NCBI RefSeq assembly: GCF_013408335.1
Contig: NZ_JACBZR010000001.1
Location: 2,108,001 to 2,172,000 of the forward strand
Direction of reading: 5' to 3'
Origin: Nocardioides panzhihuensis
GTDB lineage: Bacteria > Actinomycetota > Actinomycetes > Propionibacteriales > Nocardioidaceae
DNA length: 64,000 nt
Position 1 is the first letter of the stretch; each line of letters opens with the position of its first letter. The position numbers and the translations under genes are program-made. This document shows positions 32,858 through 42,473 of this stretch, piece by piece. The notes under the pieces were generated by a model. That model had not been told where the DNA came from and made no database searches. It saw only the letters and a list, made by a program, of their open reading frames with translations.

Positions 32858-34558
32858 ATGACCCACTCGACACCGGCTCGAGGAGACAGCATGCCCGCGA
32901 CCGTGACCGGATCCGCTGGACGCACCGGCCCGGGATGGTGGCGCTCCGCCGTCGTCTACCAGGTCTATCCGCGCAGCTTCGCCGACGCGAACGGCGACGG
33001 CGTGGGCGATCTGCGCGGGATCAGGGAGCACCTCGACCACCTCGAGTGGCTCGGTGTCGACGTCCTGTGGATCTCCCCCGTCTACCCCTCGCCGATGGCC
33101 GACAACGGCTACGACGTCAGCGACTACCACGATGTCGACCCCACCTACGGCACGCTGGCGGAGCTCGACGAGCTGATCGCCGAGCTCCACCGCCGCGGAA
33201 TGAAGCTGGTGATGGATCTCGTCGCGAACCACACCTCCGACGAGCATCCCTGGTTCGTGGAGTCCAGCTCGAGCCCCGAGAACGCCAAACGCGACTGGTA
33301 CTGGTGGCGCGACGAGCCCAACAACTGGGGGTCGTTCTTCTCCGGTCCGGCGTGGACCTACTGCGAGGGCAGGGCCGCGTACTACATGCACCTGTTCACC
33401 AAGAAGCAGCCGGACCTGAACTGGGAGAACCCCGAGGTGAGGCAGGCGGTGTACGAGATCATGCGGTGGTGGCTGGACCGCGGTGTCGACGGCTTCCGCA
33501 TGGACGTGGTGAACCTGATCTCGAAGGACCCCGAGCTGCCGGATGCGCCGGTCATGCCCGGGCAGCGCTACGGCAACATGCGCGAGTCGGTGCTCGACGG
33601 GCCACGCGTGCACGAGTTCCTCGCCGAGATGCACCGGGAGGTCTTCGACCGGTACGACCGCGACCTGCTGCTGGTCGGGGAGACCGGTGAGACGACGGTC
33701 GAGGAGGGACGGAAGTACACCGACCCGGCACGCCGCGAGCTCGACATGGTCCTCCACTACGAGCATGTCGAGATCGATCACGGCACCTTCAAGTGGGACG
33801 TACGCCCCTTCGACGTCGGTCGTCTGCGTGATCGGCTCGCGGCCTGGCAGGAGGGCCTGGCAGACGTGGGCTGGAACAGCCTCTACTGGGACAACCACGA
33901 CCAGCCGAGGATCGTGTCGCGATACGGCGACGACGGCCGCTGGCGAACCGAGTCGGCCAAGCTGCTCGCGACCGTCCTGCACCTGCAGCGAGGCACGCCG
34001 TTCGTCTACCAGGGCGACGAGATCGGCATGACGAACCACCCGTTCGCCTCCATCGACGAGGTCGACGACGTGGAGGCGGTGAACTACTACCACGAAGCGG
34101 TCGCCGCGGGTCTCGAGCCCGAGGACGTGATGGCGTCGCTGCGGGCGATGTGCCGCGACAACGGGCGTACGCCGATGCAGTGGGACGACTCCCCCGGCGC
34201 CGGCTTCACCACCGGGACGCCGTGGCTCGCGGTGAACCCGAACCACACCGAGATCAACGTCGCGGCTCAGTACGACGACCCGGACTCGGTGCTCTCGCAC
34301 TACCGGCGGCTGATCCGGTTGCGGCACGAGGACCCGATCGTCGCCGACGGCGACTTCACCCTGCTGTCCGACAGCCATCCTCAGGTCTTCGCCTTCCGCC
34401 GTCGTCACGAGAGCGGTCAGCTGGTCGTGCTCGCGAACTTCAGCGGAGCCGAGGCAGACCTGGGCGAGCTCGCCGAGGAGTGCCGCGGTGAGCTCGTGAT
34501 CGGGAGCGGCGGCGGCCCGGTGCTCTCGCCGTGGGAGGCGCGGGTCTACCGGCGCTGA
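32858..34558 (+). CDS. Alpha-glucosidase, glycoside hydrolase family 13
   Basis: A 566-residue GH13 enzyme. Conserved regions: I MDLVANHTSDEHPWF, II GVDGFRMDVVN with the nucleophile Asp, III LLVGETGE with the acid/base Glu, and IV YWDNHDQPR with the third Asp. Region V is the ADNGYDVSDYHDVDPTYGT type. This pattern fits oligo-1,6-glucosidase/alpha-glucosidase (GH13_23/31-like) acting on malto- or isomalto-oligosaccharides or trehalose/sucrose. ATG 32858 follows AGGAGAGG. No signal peptide, so it is cytosolic. It is convergent with a second GH13 gene 10 bp away. Confidence 0.92.
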   Translation: MTHSTPARGDSMPATVTGSAGRTGPGWWRSAVVYQVYPRSFADANGDGVGDLRGIREHLDHLEWLGVDVLWISPVYPSPMADNGYDVSDYHDVDPTYGTLAELDELIAELHRRGMKLVMDLVANHTSDEHPWFVESSSSPENAKRDWYWWRDEPNNWGSFFSGPAWTYCEGRAAYYMHLFTKKQPDLNWENPEVRQAVYEIMRWWLDRGVDGFRMDVVNLISKDPELPDAPVMPGQRYGNMRESVLDGPRVHEFLAEMHREVFDRYDRDLLLVGETGETTVEEGRKYTDPARRELDMVLHYEHVEIDHGTFKWDVRPFDVGRLRDRLAAWQEGLADVGWNSLYWDNHDQPRIVSRYGDDGRWRTESAKLLATVLHLQRGTPFVYQGDEIGMTNHPFASIDEVDDVEAVNYYHEAVAAGLEPEDVMASLRAMCRDNGRTPMQWDDSPGAGFTTGTPWLAVNPNHTEINVAAQYDDPDSVLSHYRRLIRLRHEDPIVADGDFTLLSDSHPQVFAFRRRHESGQLVVLANFSGAEADLGELAEECRGELVIGSGGGPVLSPWEARVYRR

Positions 34559-34568
34559 GCCCACGGTC

Positions 34569-36137
34569 TCACCCGTCGCTGAGCAACCAGACCGCGGTGT
34601 CCGGCGGGAGCTCGGAGCTGACCGGCTCGCCGCTGCAGATCACGACCTCCCCGCGAGGCAGCGGCGTGGGCTCCGCGCCGCAGTTGAGGACGACGGTCAG
34701 CCGGCCGCGGTGAAAGGCGATGACGTCCTCGGGCGCATCGAGCAGCCTCACCTCCTCGTCCTCGCCACGCGCGAGGCGACGACGGGCCGTGAGCGCAGAC
34801 CGGTAGAACTCCAGGGTCGAGCCGGGCCGACCTGTCTGCGCCGCCACGGTCAGGTCCGTCCACTGGACCGGCTGCGGCAGCCAGGGCTGTCCATCGCCGG
34901 GCCCGAAGCCGAAGGGCGGCGCGTCTCCGCTCCAGGGCAACGGCACCCGGCAGCCGTCGCGGCCGTTCCCGCCCTCTGCCCATGGGTCCTGCTGCTGCTC
35001 CGGGGGTAGCTGCACATGGGGCAGCCCGAGCTCCTCGCCCTGATAGAGGTACGCCGCCCCCGGCAGCGCCAGCATCGCCAGGGTCGCCGCGCGAGCGCGG
35101 GCGAGCGCCTGGGCCCCGTCGCCGTAGCGCGTCCGGTGGCGTACCGCATCGTGGTTGGAGAGGACCCACGTCGGCCACGCTCGGGAGGGCCGCAGCGCAT
35201 CCAGGGTGGTCACGATCGCGTCGCGGAACGCGACCGCCGACCATGGCGACTGCAGCCACTGGAAGTTGAACGCCTGCTCGAACTCGTCGGTGCGCAGATA
35301 GCCGCGTAGGTCCGCCGGGCCCTGGGTCCACGCCTCAGCGACGAGCATCCGCTCTCCGGGATAGGAGGCGATGAGGTCGTGCCAGTCCCGGTAGACCTCG
35401 TGGACGTCGGGATGGTCCCACATCGGGTCGTCGTCGACGCCGAGGTCGTACATCACCGCCGGGTCGGAGTTGGGCGACTCGCCGGCGGGGACGTGCTGGT
35501 CACGCAGCGCTTTGACCAAGCCGTGGGCGACGTCGACGCGGAACCCGTCGACGCCCCGGTCCAGCCACCACCTCAGCACCGAACGGAACTCCTCGGCCAC
35601 CTCCGGGTTGCGCCAGTTCAGGTCGGGCTCCTCCTTGTCGAACATGTGGAGGTACCACTGCCCGTCTTCGACCCGCGTCCATGCCACCTGGCCGAACACG
35701 GACCGCCAGTTGGTCGGCGGCTCCTCGCCGTCGGGTCCTCGACCGTCCTGGAAGAGGTAGCGATCGCGCTCCGGCGAGCCGGGGCCGGCCGCGAGAGCGT
35801 CGACGAACCATGGGTGAGACGAGGAGGTGTGGTTGGGGATCAGGTCGATGATCACCTTCAGCCCCAGCCCATGCGCCCTGGTGAGCAGCTCCTCGGCGTC
35901 CTCGAGCGTCCCGAAGAGGGGGTCGACCCCACGGGCGTCGACGACGTCGTACCCGTAGTCGATCTGCGGCGAAGGATAGAACGGTGAGAGCCAGATCGCG
36001 TCGCCGCCGAGAGCGGCCAGGTAGTCCAACCGTGAGGTGATACCGGCGAGGTCGCCGGTGCCGTCCCCGTCTGCATCGGCGAACGAACGCGGATAGATCT
36101 GGTAGGTCACGGCCTCACGCCACCACGGGGAACTCAC
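34569..36137 (-). CDS. Alpha-glucosidase-like glycoside hydrolase family 13
   Basis: A 522-residue GH13 protein. Region I IIDLIPNHTSSSHPWF, region II GVDGFRVDVAHG, region III MLVAEAWTQG and region IV WVLSNHDAVRHRTRYG carry the catalytic Asp, Glu and Asp. It is related to, but clearly different from, the adjacent enzyme, so it is not a recent duplicate. It is cytosolic with a short C-terminal beta domain. The start is a GTG at 36137 without a strong ribosome-binding site. No sugar transporter is adjacent. Confidence 0.9.
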   Translation of the reverse strand: MSSPWWREAVTYQIYPRSFADADGDGTGDLAGITSRLDYLAALGGDAIWLSPFYPSPQIDYGYDVVDARGVDPLFGTLEDAEELLTRAHGLGLKVIIDLIPNHTSSSHPWFVDALAAGPGSPERDRYLFQDGRGPDGEEPPTNWRSVFGQVAWTRVEDGQWYLHMFDKEEPDLNWRNPEVAEEFRSVLRWWLDRGVDGFRVDVAHGLVKALRDQHVPAGESPNSDPAVMYDLGVDDDPMWDHPDVHEVYRDWHDLIASYPGERMLVAEAWTQGPADLRGYLRTDEFEQAFNFQWLQSPWSAVAFRDAIVTTLDALRPSRAWPTWVLSNHDAVRHRTRYGDGAQALARARAATLAMLALPGAAYLYQGEELGLPHVQLPPEQQQDPWAEGGNGRDGCRVPLPWSGDAPPFGFGPGDGQPWLPQPVQWTDLTVAAQTGRPGSTLEFYRSALTARRRLARGEDEEVRLLDAPEDVIAFHRGRLTVVLNCGAEPTPLPRGEVVICSGEPVSSELPPDTAVWLLSDG

Positions 36138-36212
36138 GGGTTGCTCGGTAACCCGATGCCCCTCAGGTCATGCCATCCCAGGGCCTTGGTCCGCCCGACC
36201 GTCAGACCGTCC

Positions 36213-37721
36213 TCAGCGGTCGTGGTCGGCCGGGTGCAGCTGGGTCCCGGTGACACCGCAGTGCGCACAGGTCTCGATGTGCACTCGGTGCTCCTCGGGA
36301 TCAGGCTCGGGTTCGGCGGCGAGCGGGCGGCGTACGAACACCGCGGCGAGCACCGCGCCGAGGATCAGCAGACCGGCGTTGAGGAGCATCGCCGCGCCGT
36401 AGCCGTCGTCGAAGGTCTGCGGGTTCGTGTAGTCGTCGCCCGCGATCCCGACCGCCGCCGGGACGACGGCGACGGCCAGCAGCCCGGCGGTCCGGGCGAC
36501 CGCGTTGTTGACGCCCGAGGCGATGCCGACGTGCCGGTCGTCAGCGGCGTCGAGCACGGTGGCGGTCAGCGGCGAGACCAGCAGCGTGAGTCCGATGGCG
36601 AACAGCAGGACGGGTGGCAGCACGTCGACGGCGTACGCCGCCTCCGGCCCGATCCGCCCCATCCAGAGTGCGCCGCCGGCCGCCAGCAGCGGCCCGAGGG
36701 TCATCGGCAGGCGCGGACCGATGCGTTGCGCCAGCGCACCCGCACGGGACGAGAAGAGCAGCATCACCACGGTCACCGGCAGCAGCGCCGAGCCGGCGGC
36801 GAGAGGCGACCAGCCGCTGACGACCTGGAGCTGGAGGACCAGCAGCACGAAGATCACGCCGAGTGGCGCGTACACGAGCAGGGTGACGGCGTTCGCCGCG
36901 CTGAACTGGGGGTTGCGGAACAACCCGAGCGGAACCAGCGGATGGGCCGAGCGGGCCTCGACGACCACGAAGGCGACCAGGGAGACGACTCCGGCTGCGA
37001 CGGTCACCGCCACCGAGCCGACGAAGCCGACCTCGCCCGCCCGAGTCAGCCCGAAGGTGAGAGCGCCGAGCCCGGTCGCGGCCAGCACCGTGCCGGTGAG
37101 GTCGAGCCGGCCGGCGGCGTCCGGGTCCCGGCTCTCCGGGACGTGGCGAGCGGCGACGATGACGATGAGCACCGCGACGGGGACGTTGATGAGGAAGACC
37201 AGCCGCCAGTTGATCTCGACCAGCCAGCCGCCGACGAGCGGTCCGATCGCGGCAGCGATGCCGCTCAGACCTGACCAGGCACCCACGGCCGCGGACCGGT
37301 CCTCGCCGTGGAACGAGGCGGCGATGATCGCCAGGCTCCCCGGTGTCAGCAGGGCACCTCCGACTCCCTGCAGACCACGCGCGGCGATCAGCACCTGGAT
37401 GTCGGGAGCCAGCCCGCACAGCAGCGACGCGACAGCGAACCACACCACGCCGATGAGGAAGATCCGCCGCCGACCGAAGCGGTCGCCGAGGGAACCACCG
37501 AGGAGGATCAGTGCCGCGAGGCTCAGCGTGTAGGCGTTGACCGTCCACTGCAGGCCGGAGAAGCCCGCGTCGAGGTCCTCCCCGATCCGGCCGAGGGCGA
37601 CGTTGACGACCGTCGAGTCGAGCATCGCCAGCCCGGAGCCCAGCACCGTCGTCGCGAGCACCCACCGGCCGCGGGCGGTGCCCAGCCGGAGAGGAGCCGG
37701 GTCGCTCGCAGAGTCCGTCAT
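36213..37721 (-). CDS. MFS drug efflux transporter, DHA2 (14-span) family
   Basis: 502 residues with about fourteen membrane segments. Motif D1 LDSTVVNVALGRIGEDL, motif A GGSLGDRFGRRRIFLIGV, and motif C GLSGIAAAIGPLVGGWLVE are those of DHA2 exporters. The cytosolic tail ends with VHIETCAHCGVTGTQLH, a CxxC pair that is not usual in the family and could bind metal. AGAAGGGAG precedes the ATG. Substrate unknown. Confidence 0.9.
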   Translation of the reverse strand: MTDSASDPAPLRLGTARGRWVLATTVLGSGLAMLDSTVVNVALGRIGEDLDAGFSGLQWTVNAYTLSLAALILLGGSLGDRFGRRRIFLIGVVWFAVASLLCGLAPDIQVLIAARGLQGVGGALLTPGSLAIIAASFHGEDRSAAVGAWSGLSGIAAAIGPLVGGWLVEINWRLVFLINVPVAVLIVIVAARHVPESRDPDAAGRLDLTGTVLAATGLGALTFGLTRAGEVGFVGSVAVTVAAGVVSLVAFVVVEARSAHPLVPLGLFRNPQFSAANAVTLLVYAPLGVIFVLLVLQLQVVSGWSPLAAGSALLPVTVVMLLFSSRAGALAQRIGPRLPMTLGPLLAAGGALWMGRIGPEAAYAVDVLPPVLLFAIGLTLLVSPLTATVLDAADDRHVGIASGVNNAVARTAGLLAVAVVPAAVGIAGDDYTNPQTFDDGYGAAMLLNAGLLILGAVLAAVFVRRPLAAEPEPDPEEHRVHIETCAHCGVTGTQLHPADHDR

Positions 37722-37868
37722 GATCGGGCTCCCTTCTCTCGGTGGCAGAGACGCCGTTGCGAGCAGTATCCCAGTCAGGCGCCATCACCCGAGACGGGTG
37801 ACGCGTCGCCCCGCACGCGCCCGCATCCTGAGGACGATCCTTGCCGTTGTCGGTTCCGGGGAAATGAG

Positions 37869-38348
37869 ATGAATGTGCTGTCCAGGGCCTGGTCGCGTCC
37901 GTTCTGGGTCTTCGGCGGCCTGCTGCTCGCCTACTACGCGTTCCCGTTGAGGTGGACGGAATCGGTGGTGGCGGTCGGCACGAACCTGCTCGTGACGGTG
38001 GGCGCGCTCGCACTCGTCGGGACGGTGATGGTCAGAGAGCTCGACTCCGTCCGTAGGGGCTTGCCCGGACGAAGCGTGCGAGTGCTGGCCATGCTGCTGA
38101 TCCTGCTGGTGATGGCGGCATCGCTGACCTTCTTCCTGCTCGACCAGAATCGTCCCGACGAGATCGTCGGCCTGGATACACGGACAGACGCTCTCTACTT
38201 CACCTTGAGCACGATGACGACGGTCGGGTACGGCGATGTCCACGCCGAGGGGCAGATCGCCCGGGCGTTGGTGTGCGCGATGATCATCTTCAACGTCGTG
38301 GTGGTGGCGTCGCTCATCCGCGCCCAGAGTCGGCCCGCGCCCGACTAG
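37869..38348 (+). CDS. Two-pore-helix potassium channel family protein
   Basis: 159 residues. Two N-terminal hydrophobic segments precede a third (VLAMLLILLVMAASLTFFLL), a pore helix ALYFTLSTMTTVGYGD with the K+ selectivity filter TVGYGD (about residues 115-120), and a last span. There is no regulatory RCK domain. It would form a K+-selective pore in the membrane. ATG 37869 overlaps no other gene; the ribosome-binding site is weak. Confidence 0.88.
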   Translation: MNVLSRAWSRPFWVFGGLLLAYYAFPLRWTESVVAVGTNLLVTVGALALVGTVMVRELDSVRRGLPGRSVRVLAMLLILLVMAASLTFFLLDQNRPDEIVGLDTRTDALYFTLSTMTTVGYGDVHAEGQIARALVCAMIIFNVVVVASLIRAQSRPAPD

Positions 38349-38356
38349 ACGGTACG

Positions 38357-39535
38357 TCAGCCGTCCGCGACCCACGCTCGCAGGTCTCCGCCGTGCTGGT
38401 CGAGGGTGGGCGGCGCGGCGTGTTCGGTGGGCGTCACCTCGGCGCCCTCGGTGAAGAACCGCAGCGGCGGCCCGGGGAGGGTCAGGTGACCGAGGGTGGC
38501 GTGGTCGACGTCGATCAGCAGGCCCTGGCTGGCGGTCTGCTCCCAGGCGTAGACCTCGTCCAGGGAGCGCACCTTGCCGGCCGGGACGCCGGCCTCGGCG
38601 AGCTTGGCGAGCAGCTCTTCGGCAGGCCACGGCGCGAAGAGCGTCTCGACGAGCTCGACGACCTTCTCGCGGTTGGCGGCGCGCTCGGGATTGGTCGCCA
38701 TTCCCTCACGGTCCGGTGAGATGTCGAAGGCGGTGCAGAACCGCCGCCACAGCCCCTCGCTCCCGACCGCGATCTGCACGGTGCCGTCGGCACAGCGGAA
38801 CAGGCCGTACGGCGAGATGCTCGGGTGATGGTTGCCCTGCGAGCGGCCGACCTCGCCGGCGACAGTCCAGCGAGTTCCCTGGAAACCGTGGACACCGACG
38901 ACCGCGGAGAGCAACGAGGTACGTACGACGGTCCCGCGGCCGGTGCGCTCCCGCTCGTGCAGTGCGGCGAGCACGCCGTAGGCGCCGTACATCCCGGCCA
39001 GCAGGTCGGCGATCGGCGTACCCACCCGCTGGGGGTCGTCGGGGCCCGAGCCGGTGAGCGACATCAGGCCGGCCTCGCCCTGCGCGATCTGGTCATAGCC
39101 GGACCGCCCTCCCTCGGGGCCGTCGTGGCCGAACCCGGTGATCGAGAGCACGACGAGACGAGGGTTGCGGGCCTGGAGGTCGTCGACGCCGAGCCCGAGC
39201 CGCTCCAGGACGCCGGTGCGGAAGTTCTCGATGAGCACGTCGGCCCGGTCGGCCAGGCGCAGCAGGACGTCCTTGTCGTCGGGGTCCTTGAGGTCGAGGG
39301 TGATCGACTCCTTGTTGCGGTTGGCCGAGAGGAAGTACGTCGCCTCCCGCTGCCCCTCCTGGCCCACGAACGGCGGGCCCCAGCCCCGGGTGTCGTCGCC
39401 GTGACCGGGCGCCTCCACCTTGATGACGCGAGCACCGAGGTCGCCCATCATCATCGCGGCGTGCGGCCCGGCCAGAGCACGGGAGAGGTCGAGGACGACG
39501 ATGTCGTCGAGCTGTCCACGCATCTGCGTCACCAC
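38357..39535 (-). CDS. CoA-transferase family III (CaiB/BaiF type)
   Basis: A 392-residue class III CoA-transferase. VLDLSRALAGPHAAMMMGDLGARVIKVE at the N-terminus (quoted in part), SANRNKESITLDLK, NFRTGVLERLGL and the catalytic aspartate in VGTPIADLLAGMYG (about residue 170) are all present. It moves CoA between organic acids. Its start (GTG 39535 or 39532) overlaps the stop of the upstream MatC-type transporter, so they form an operon. The acid pair is unknown; a dicarboxylate taken up by the transporter is likely. Confidence 0.9.
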   Translation of the reverse strand: MVTQMRGQLDDIVVLDLSRALAGPHAAMMMGDLGARVIKVEAPGHGDDTRGWGPPFVGQEGQREATYFLSANRNKESITLDLKDPDDKDVLLRLADRADVLIENFRTGVLERLGLGVDDLQARNPRLVVLSITGFGHDGPEGGRSGYDQIAQGEAGLMSLTGSGPDDPQRVGTPIADLLAGMYGAYGVLAALHERERTGRGTVVRTSLLSAVVGVHGFQGTRWTVAGEVGRSQGNHHPSISPYGLFRCADGTVQIAVGSEGLWRRFCTAFDISPDREGMATNPERAANREKVVELVETLFAPWPAEELLAKLAEAGVPAGKVRSLDEVYAWEQTASQGLLIDVDHATLGHLTLPGPPLRFFTEGAEVTPTEHAAPPTLDQHGGDLRAWVADG

Positions 39536-40857
39536 CCCGGGAGGACCAGGGCGGTCCAGACCAGGAGGGGGCCGACGAGCACCACGATGACGCTGTAGCC
39601 GAGGATCTGCTTGTAGTAGCGCTCCTCGGTGATGCTCTCGGGACGGTTGGCCAGCATCAACGCACCGTTGGTGGAGAACGGGCTCACATCGACGATCGTC
39701 GAGGAGATCGCCAGCGCGGAGATGAACAGGGCCGCCGAGATCCCGCCCTCGGCGATCAGCGGCACCGAGATCGGGATGATGATCGGGAGCAGCGCCGTCG
39801 AGGAGGCGAACGCGGAGACCACGCCGCCGACATAGCAGAGGACGAGCGCGCCGATGGCCACGGCGCCCAGGCCTGCGGCCCAGTTGCCCACGAACTCCGG
39901 CGATCCGGCGGTGTTGAGGATCGTGGCGTACGTCGAGACACCGGCGACCAGCAGGACGGTCGGCCAGGCGATCTGGCGGATCGCCTCCTTGTGCTGACTC
40001 GGGGAGAGAGCCGCCAGGACGGTCGCGGCGGTGATCGAGGCGAAGCCGATGTTCTTGTCGAAGAACAGGGCGACGGCGGCGACGATGACGAAGGCCGCCA
40101 GGGTCAGGACCTGCTCGGTGCGGATGCCGGGCTTCGTCCCGGTCGGGGCGACGGTGCCGTAGCCGCGGGCGGGGACGGTGACGCCGCCCTCGTTCAGGCT
40201 CTCGGGTACGCCGGCGGCGGCGCTGGCCGCCTCGTCGGGATCGAGCCGCATGCTCATCAGCGCCCGTCCACCAAGGACGAAGAAAAGGATCGTCGCCATG
40301 ATCAGGTTGACCACCAGGCTGGTCACGAAGACCGTCATCTCGCTGGCCGGCAGGCCGGCGTCAGCCATGACCGAGTTGGTGATCGTGCCGTAGATGCTGA
40401 TCGGCGAGAAGCCGCCGCCCTGGGCGCCGTGCACGACGAACATACCCATCATCAGCGGGTTGATCTTGTAGCGACCGGCGAACCCGAGCGCCACCGGCCC
40501 GATGATCGCGCAGGCCGCCGGGCTCGCGGCCCCCATCGCGGTCAGCAGCGCGGTCACGCCGAACATCACCCACGGGATGAGCGCGACCCTGCCGCCCACC
40601 GCACGGACGGCACTGCTGACGATCAGGTCGACCGTGCCGTTGTTCCTCGCGATCGCGAACAGATAGGTGACACCTATCAGCGTCAGGATCAGGTCGGCGC
40701 TGACTCCGGCCAGGATCTCCTTCTCGGAGAGGTCCAGCGCGAACATCCCGACCAGCCACGCCGCGACGTAGGCAAGAGCTCCCATGTTGATCGGCAGCAG
40801 CGTGCCGGCCACGAACAAGGCGACCAACGCAATGATCGCCACCCATTCCGGTCCCAT
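39529..40857 (-). CDS. SLC13/MatC-type dicarboxylate permease
   Basis: A 442-residue membrane protein with about eleven spans. The N-terminus (LLPINMGALAYVAAWLVGMF, ILAGVSADLILTLIGVTYLF) matches the MatC N-terminal domain. Further hallmarks are AMGAASPAACAIIGPVALGFA and STALLPIIIPISVPL. Start ATG 40857 follows AAGGGAAG. MatC-type proteins import malonate or related C3-C4 diacids. It is divergent from a FadR-type regulator across a palindrome at 40924-40934. Confidence 0.85.
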   Translation of the reverse strand: MGPEWVAIIALVALFVAGTLLPINMGALAYVAAWLVGMFALDLSEKEILAGVSADLILTLIGVTYLFAIARNNGTVDLIVSSAVRAVGGRVALIPWVMFGVTALLTAMGAASPAACAIIGPVALGFAGRYKINPLMMGMFVVHGAQGGGFSPISIYGTITNSVMADAGLPASEMTVFVTSLVVNLIMATILFFVLGGRALMSMRLDPDEAASAAAGVPESLNEGGVTVPARGYGTVAPTGTKPGIRTEQVLTLAAFVIVAAVALFFDKNIGFASITAATVLAALSPSQHKEAIRQIAWPTVLLVAGVSTYATILNTAGSPEFVGNWAAGLGAVAIGALVLCYVGGVVSAFASSTALLPIIIPISVPLIAEGGISAALFISALAISSTIVDVSPFSTNGALMLANRPESITEERYYKQILGYSVIVVLVGPLLVWTALVLPGW

Positions 40858-40923
40858 CCGACTTCCCTTCTGTTGGCCCCCGAAGGACACCGCGACTTGT
40901 GACTCGGATCACAGGCGGATCAG

Positions 40924-40934
40924 TGGCCTAGCCA
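40924..40934. promoter_or_regulatory. FadR/GntR-like operator palindrome
   Basis: TGGC-CTA-GCCA is a perfect palindrome with a three-base centre, similar in layout to FadR-subfamily sites (TGGT-N3-ACCA). It lies in the divergent region between the permease and the FadR-type gene, 36 bp before the latter's start. Confidence 0.5.
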
Positions 40935-40970
40935 ATAGGACAATCGCGAGAACGTCAATACCCTGTAGCC

Positions 40971-41669
40971 ATGAGTGAGTCCGCGCGCTTTCCACGTCCG
41001 CTGCAGCGAACCCGCCTCTATGAGCAGGTCGCGGAGCAGATCACCGCCTGGATCTCGGAGAACGATCTGAAGGCCGGCGATCGGCTGCCGCCGGAGAGGC
41101 AGCTCGCCACGAGCCTCGGAGTCAGCCGCGCGACGCTCAGCCAAGCCCTCGTGGCCCTCGAGGTGATCGGTGTCGTCGCGGTGCGGCACGGTGACGGGAC
41201 GGTCCTGACCGACAAGCCTCGTGCCGAGCGCATCACCGATGCGATCCGGGCCCACGCGGAACGGATCCCCGACGTCATCGAGGCGCGGGACGCCTTGGAG
41301 ACCAAGCTCGCCGCCCTGGCGGCGCAGCGGCGTACGCAGGAGGACCTCGACCGGATCGAGGCGGCTCTACGGGCGATGGCGGACGACGTCGACGGCGGCG
41401 GCCGCGGCGTCCAAGGTGATGAGCTCTTCCATCGCGCGGTCACCGAGGCCGCCCACTCCCCTCTGCTCGAGCAGATGATGTCGGAGATCAGCGAGCTGAT
41501 CCGCGAGACGCGGATCGAGTCGCTCTCCCAGCCCGATCGCCCCCGGACCTCGCTCGCAGGTCACCGGAGGATCGCCGACGCGATCGCCTCGGGTGATGCC
41601 GAAGCCGCCGCGGCCGCCATGCACGGGCACGTCATGCTGGTCAGCGACGTCGCTCTCCTCCGCGACTGA
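40971..41669 (+). CDS. GntR family regulator, FadR (FCD) subfamily
   Basis: A 232-residue regulator. The N-terminal winged helix has RLYEQVAEQITAWISENDLK, AGDRLPPERQLATSLGVSRATLSQAL; the C-terminal FCD domain has IEARDALETKLAALAA, ELFHRAVTEAAHSPLLEQMM and GHRRIADAIASGDAEAAAAAMHGH, with metal-binding His residues. Presumed regulator of the divergent permease/CoA-transferase operon. ATG 40971 lies six bases after TACCCT (40959-40964) with no ribosome-binding site (leaderless). Confidence 0.9.
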   Translation: MSESARFPRPLQRTRLYEQVAEQITAWISENDLKAGDRLPPERQLATSLGVSRATLSQALVALEVIGVVAVRHGDGTVLTDKPRAERITDAIRAHAERIPDVIEARDALETKLAALAAQRRTQEDLDRIEAALRAMADDVDGGGRGVQGDELFHRAVTEAAHSPLLEQMMSEISELIRETRIESLSQPDRPRTSLAGHRRIADAIASGDAEAAAAAMHGHVMLVSDVALLRD

Positions 41670-41691
41670 TGAGCGCGCGTAAGCGAGCGGC

Positions 41692-42453
41692 ATGACGTGG
41701 CTGGACCAGCTCGTGGTGCTCGCCGCGGGCCTGGGTGCCGGCATCCTCACCTCCACGGTGGGGGTCGCGTCGCTGCTCAGCTTTCCCGTGCTGGTCGCGG
41801 TGGGCCTGCCGCCGGTCGTGGCCAACACCTCCAACACGGTCGGGATGACGCCGGCCGGGCTCAGCGGCTCCTTCGGCTACCGGCGCGAGCTGGCCGAGCA
41901 TCCGGGGGTGACCGTCGCCGTGCTGATCACCGCAGGCTGCGGCAGCGTCGCCGGATCATTGCTCCTGCTGTGGCTGCCGGGATCCGTCTTCGAGGCGGTC
42001 GTGCCGTGGCTGATCCTGGGCACCTGCGTACTCGTCGGGGTGCAGCCTCGGTTGAGCCGGTTCCTGCGCCAGCACGCCACCGACACCGAGCCGCGGGTGC
42101 GGGTCTCCGGGCCGACCGCGGTGTTCGCGACGCTGACCGGCGCCTACGGCGGCTACTTCGGCGCCGGCTCCGGGGTGATGATGATGGCCGTGCTCGGCTT
42201 CGGGACCGACCTGGAGTTCCGCACCGTCAACGCGCTCAAGACGTTCGCGGTGATGGCCTCGAACGTGGTCGCGACCGTCATCTTCGTGGCGATCGCCGAC
42301 CTCGACTGGCTGGCGGTCGGTCTGCTCGCCGCAGGCTCGGTCGTGGGCGGGTACGTCGGGGCGCGCATCGGTCGCCGGCTCCCGGCCGCCGTGCTGCGCT
42401 CGATGATCGTCGTCGTCGGGATCGGCGCGGCGACGTTCATGCTGGTGCACTGA
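41692..42453 (+). CDS. TSUP (TauE/SafE) family membrane permease
   Basis: 253 residues, about eight membrane segments in two repeats. The first repeat has GILTSTVGVASLLSFPVLVA and NTSNTVGMTPAGLSGSFGYR; the second has GAYGGYFGAGSGVMMMAVLG and VNALKTFAVMASNVVATVIF, both typical of sulfite/organosulfonate exporters. Cargo unknown. It follows the FadR-type gene by 22 bp and may be co-transcribed. Confidence 0.88.
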   Translation: MTWLDQLVVLAAGLGAGILTSTVGVASLLSFPVLVAVGLPPVVANTSNTVGMTPAGLSGSFGYRRELAEHPGVTVAVLITAGCGSVAGSLLLLWLPGSVFEAVVPWLILGTCVLVGVQPRLSRFLRQHATDTEPRVRVSGPTAVFATLTGAYGGYFGAGSGVMMMAVLGFGTDLEFRTVNALKTFAVMASNVVATVIFVAIADLDWLAVGLLAAGSVVGGYVGARIGRRLPAAVLRSMIVVVGIGAATFMLVH

Positions 42454-42473
42454 TCCACGGCGGGCCGGTCTGG

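Noticed and set aside
32750..34564. Long minus-strand open frame opposite the first GH13 gene
   Set aside because: Antisense shadow: low-complexity Val/Arg/His product, no motifs, and the plus strand has all GH13 catalytic regions.
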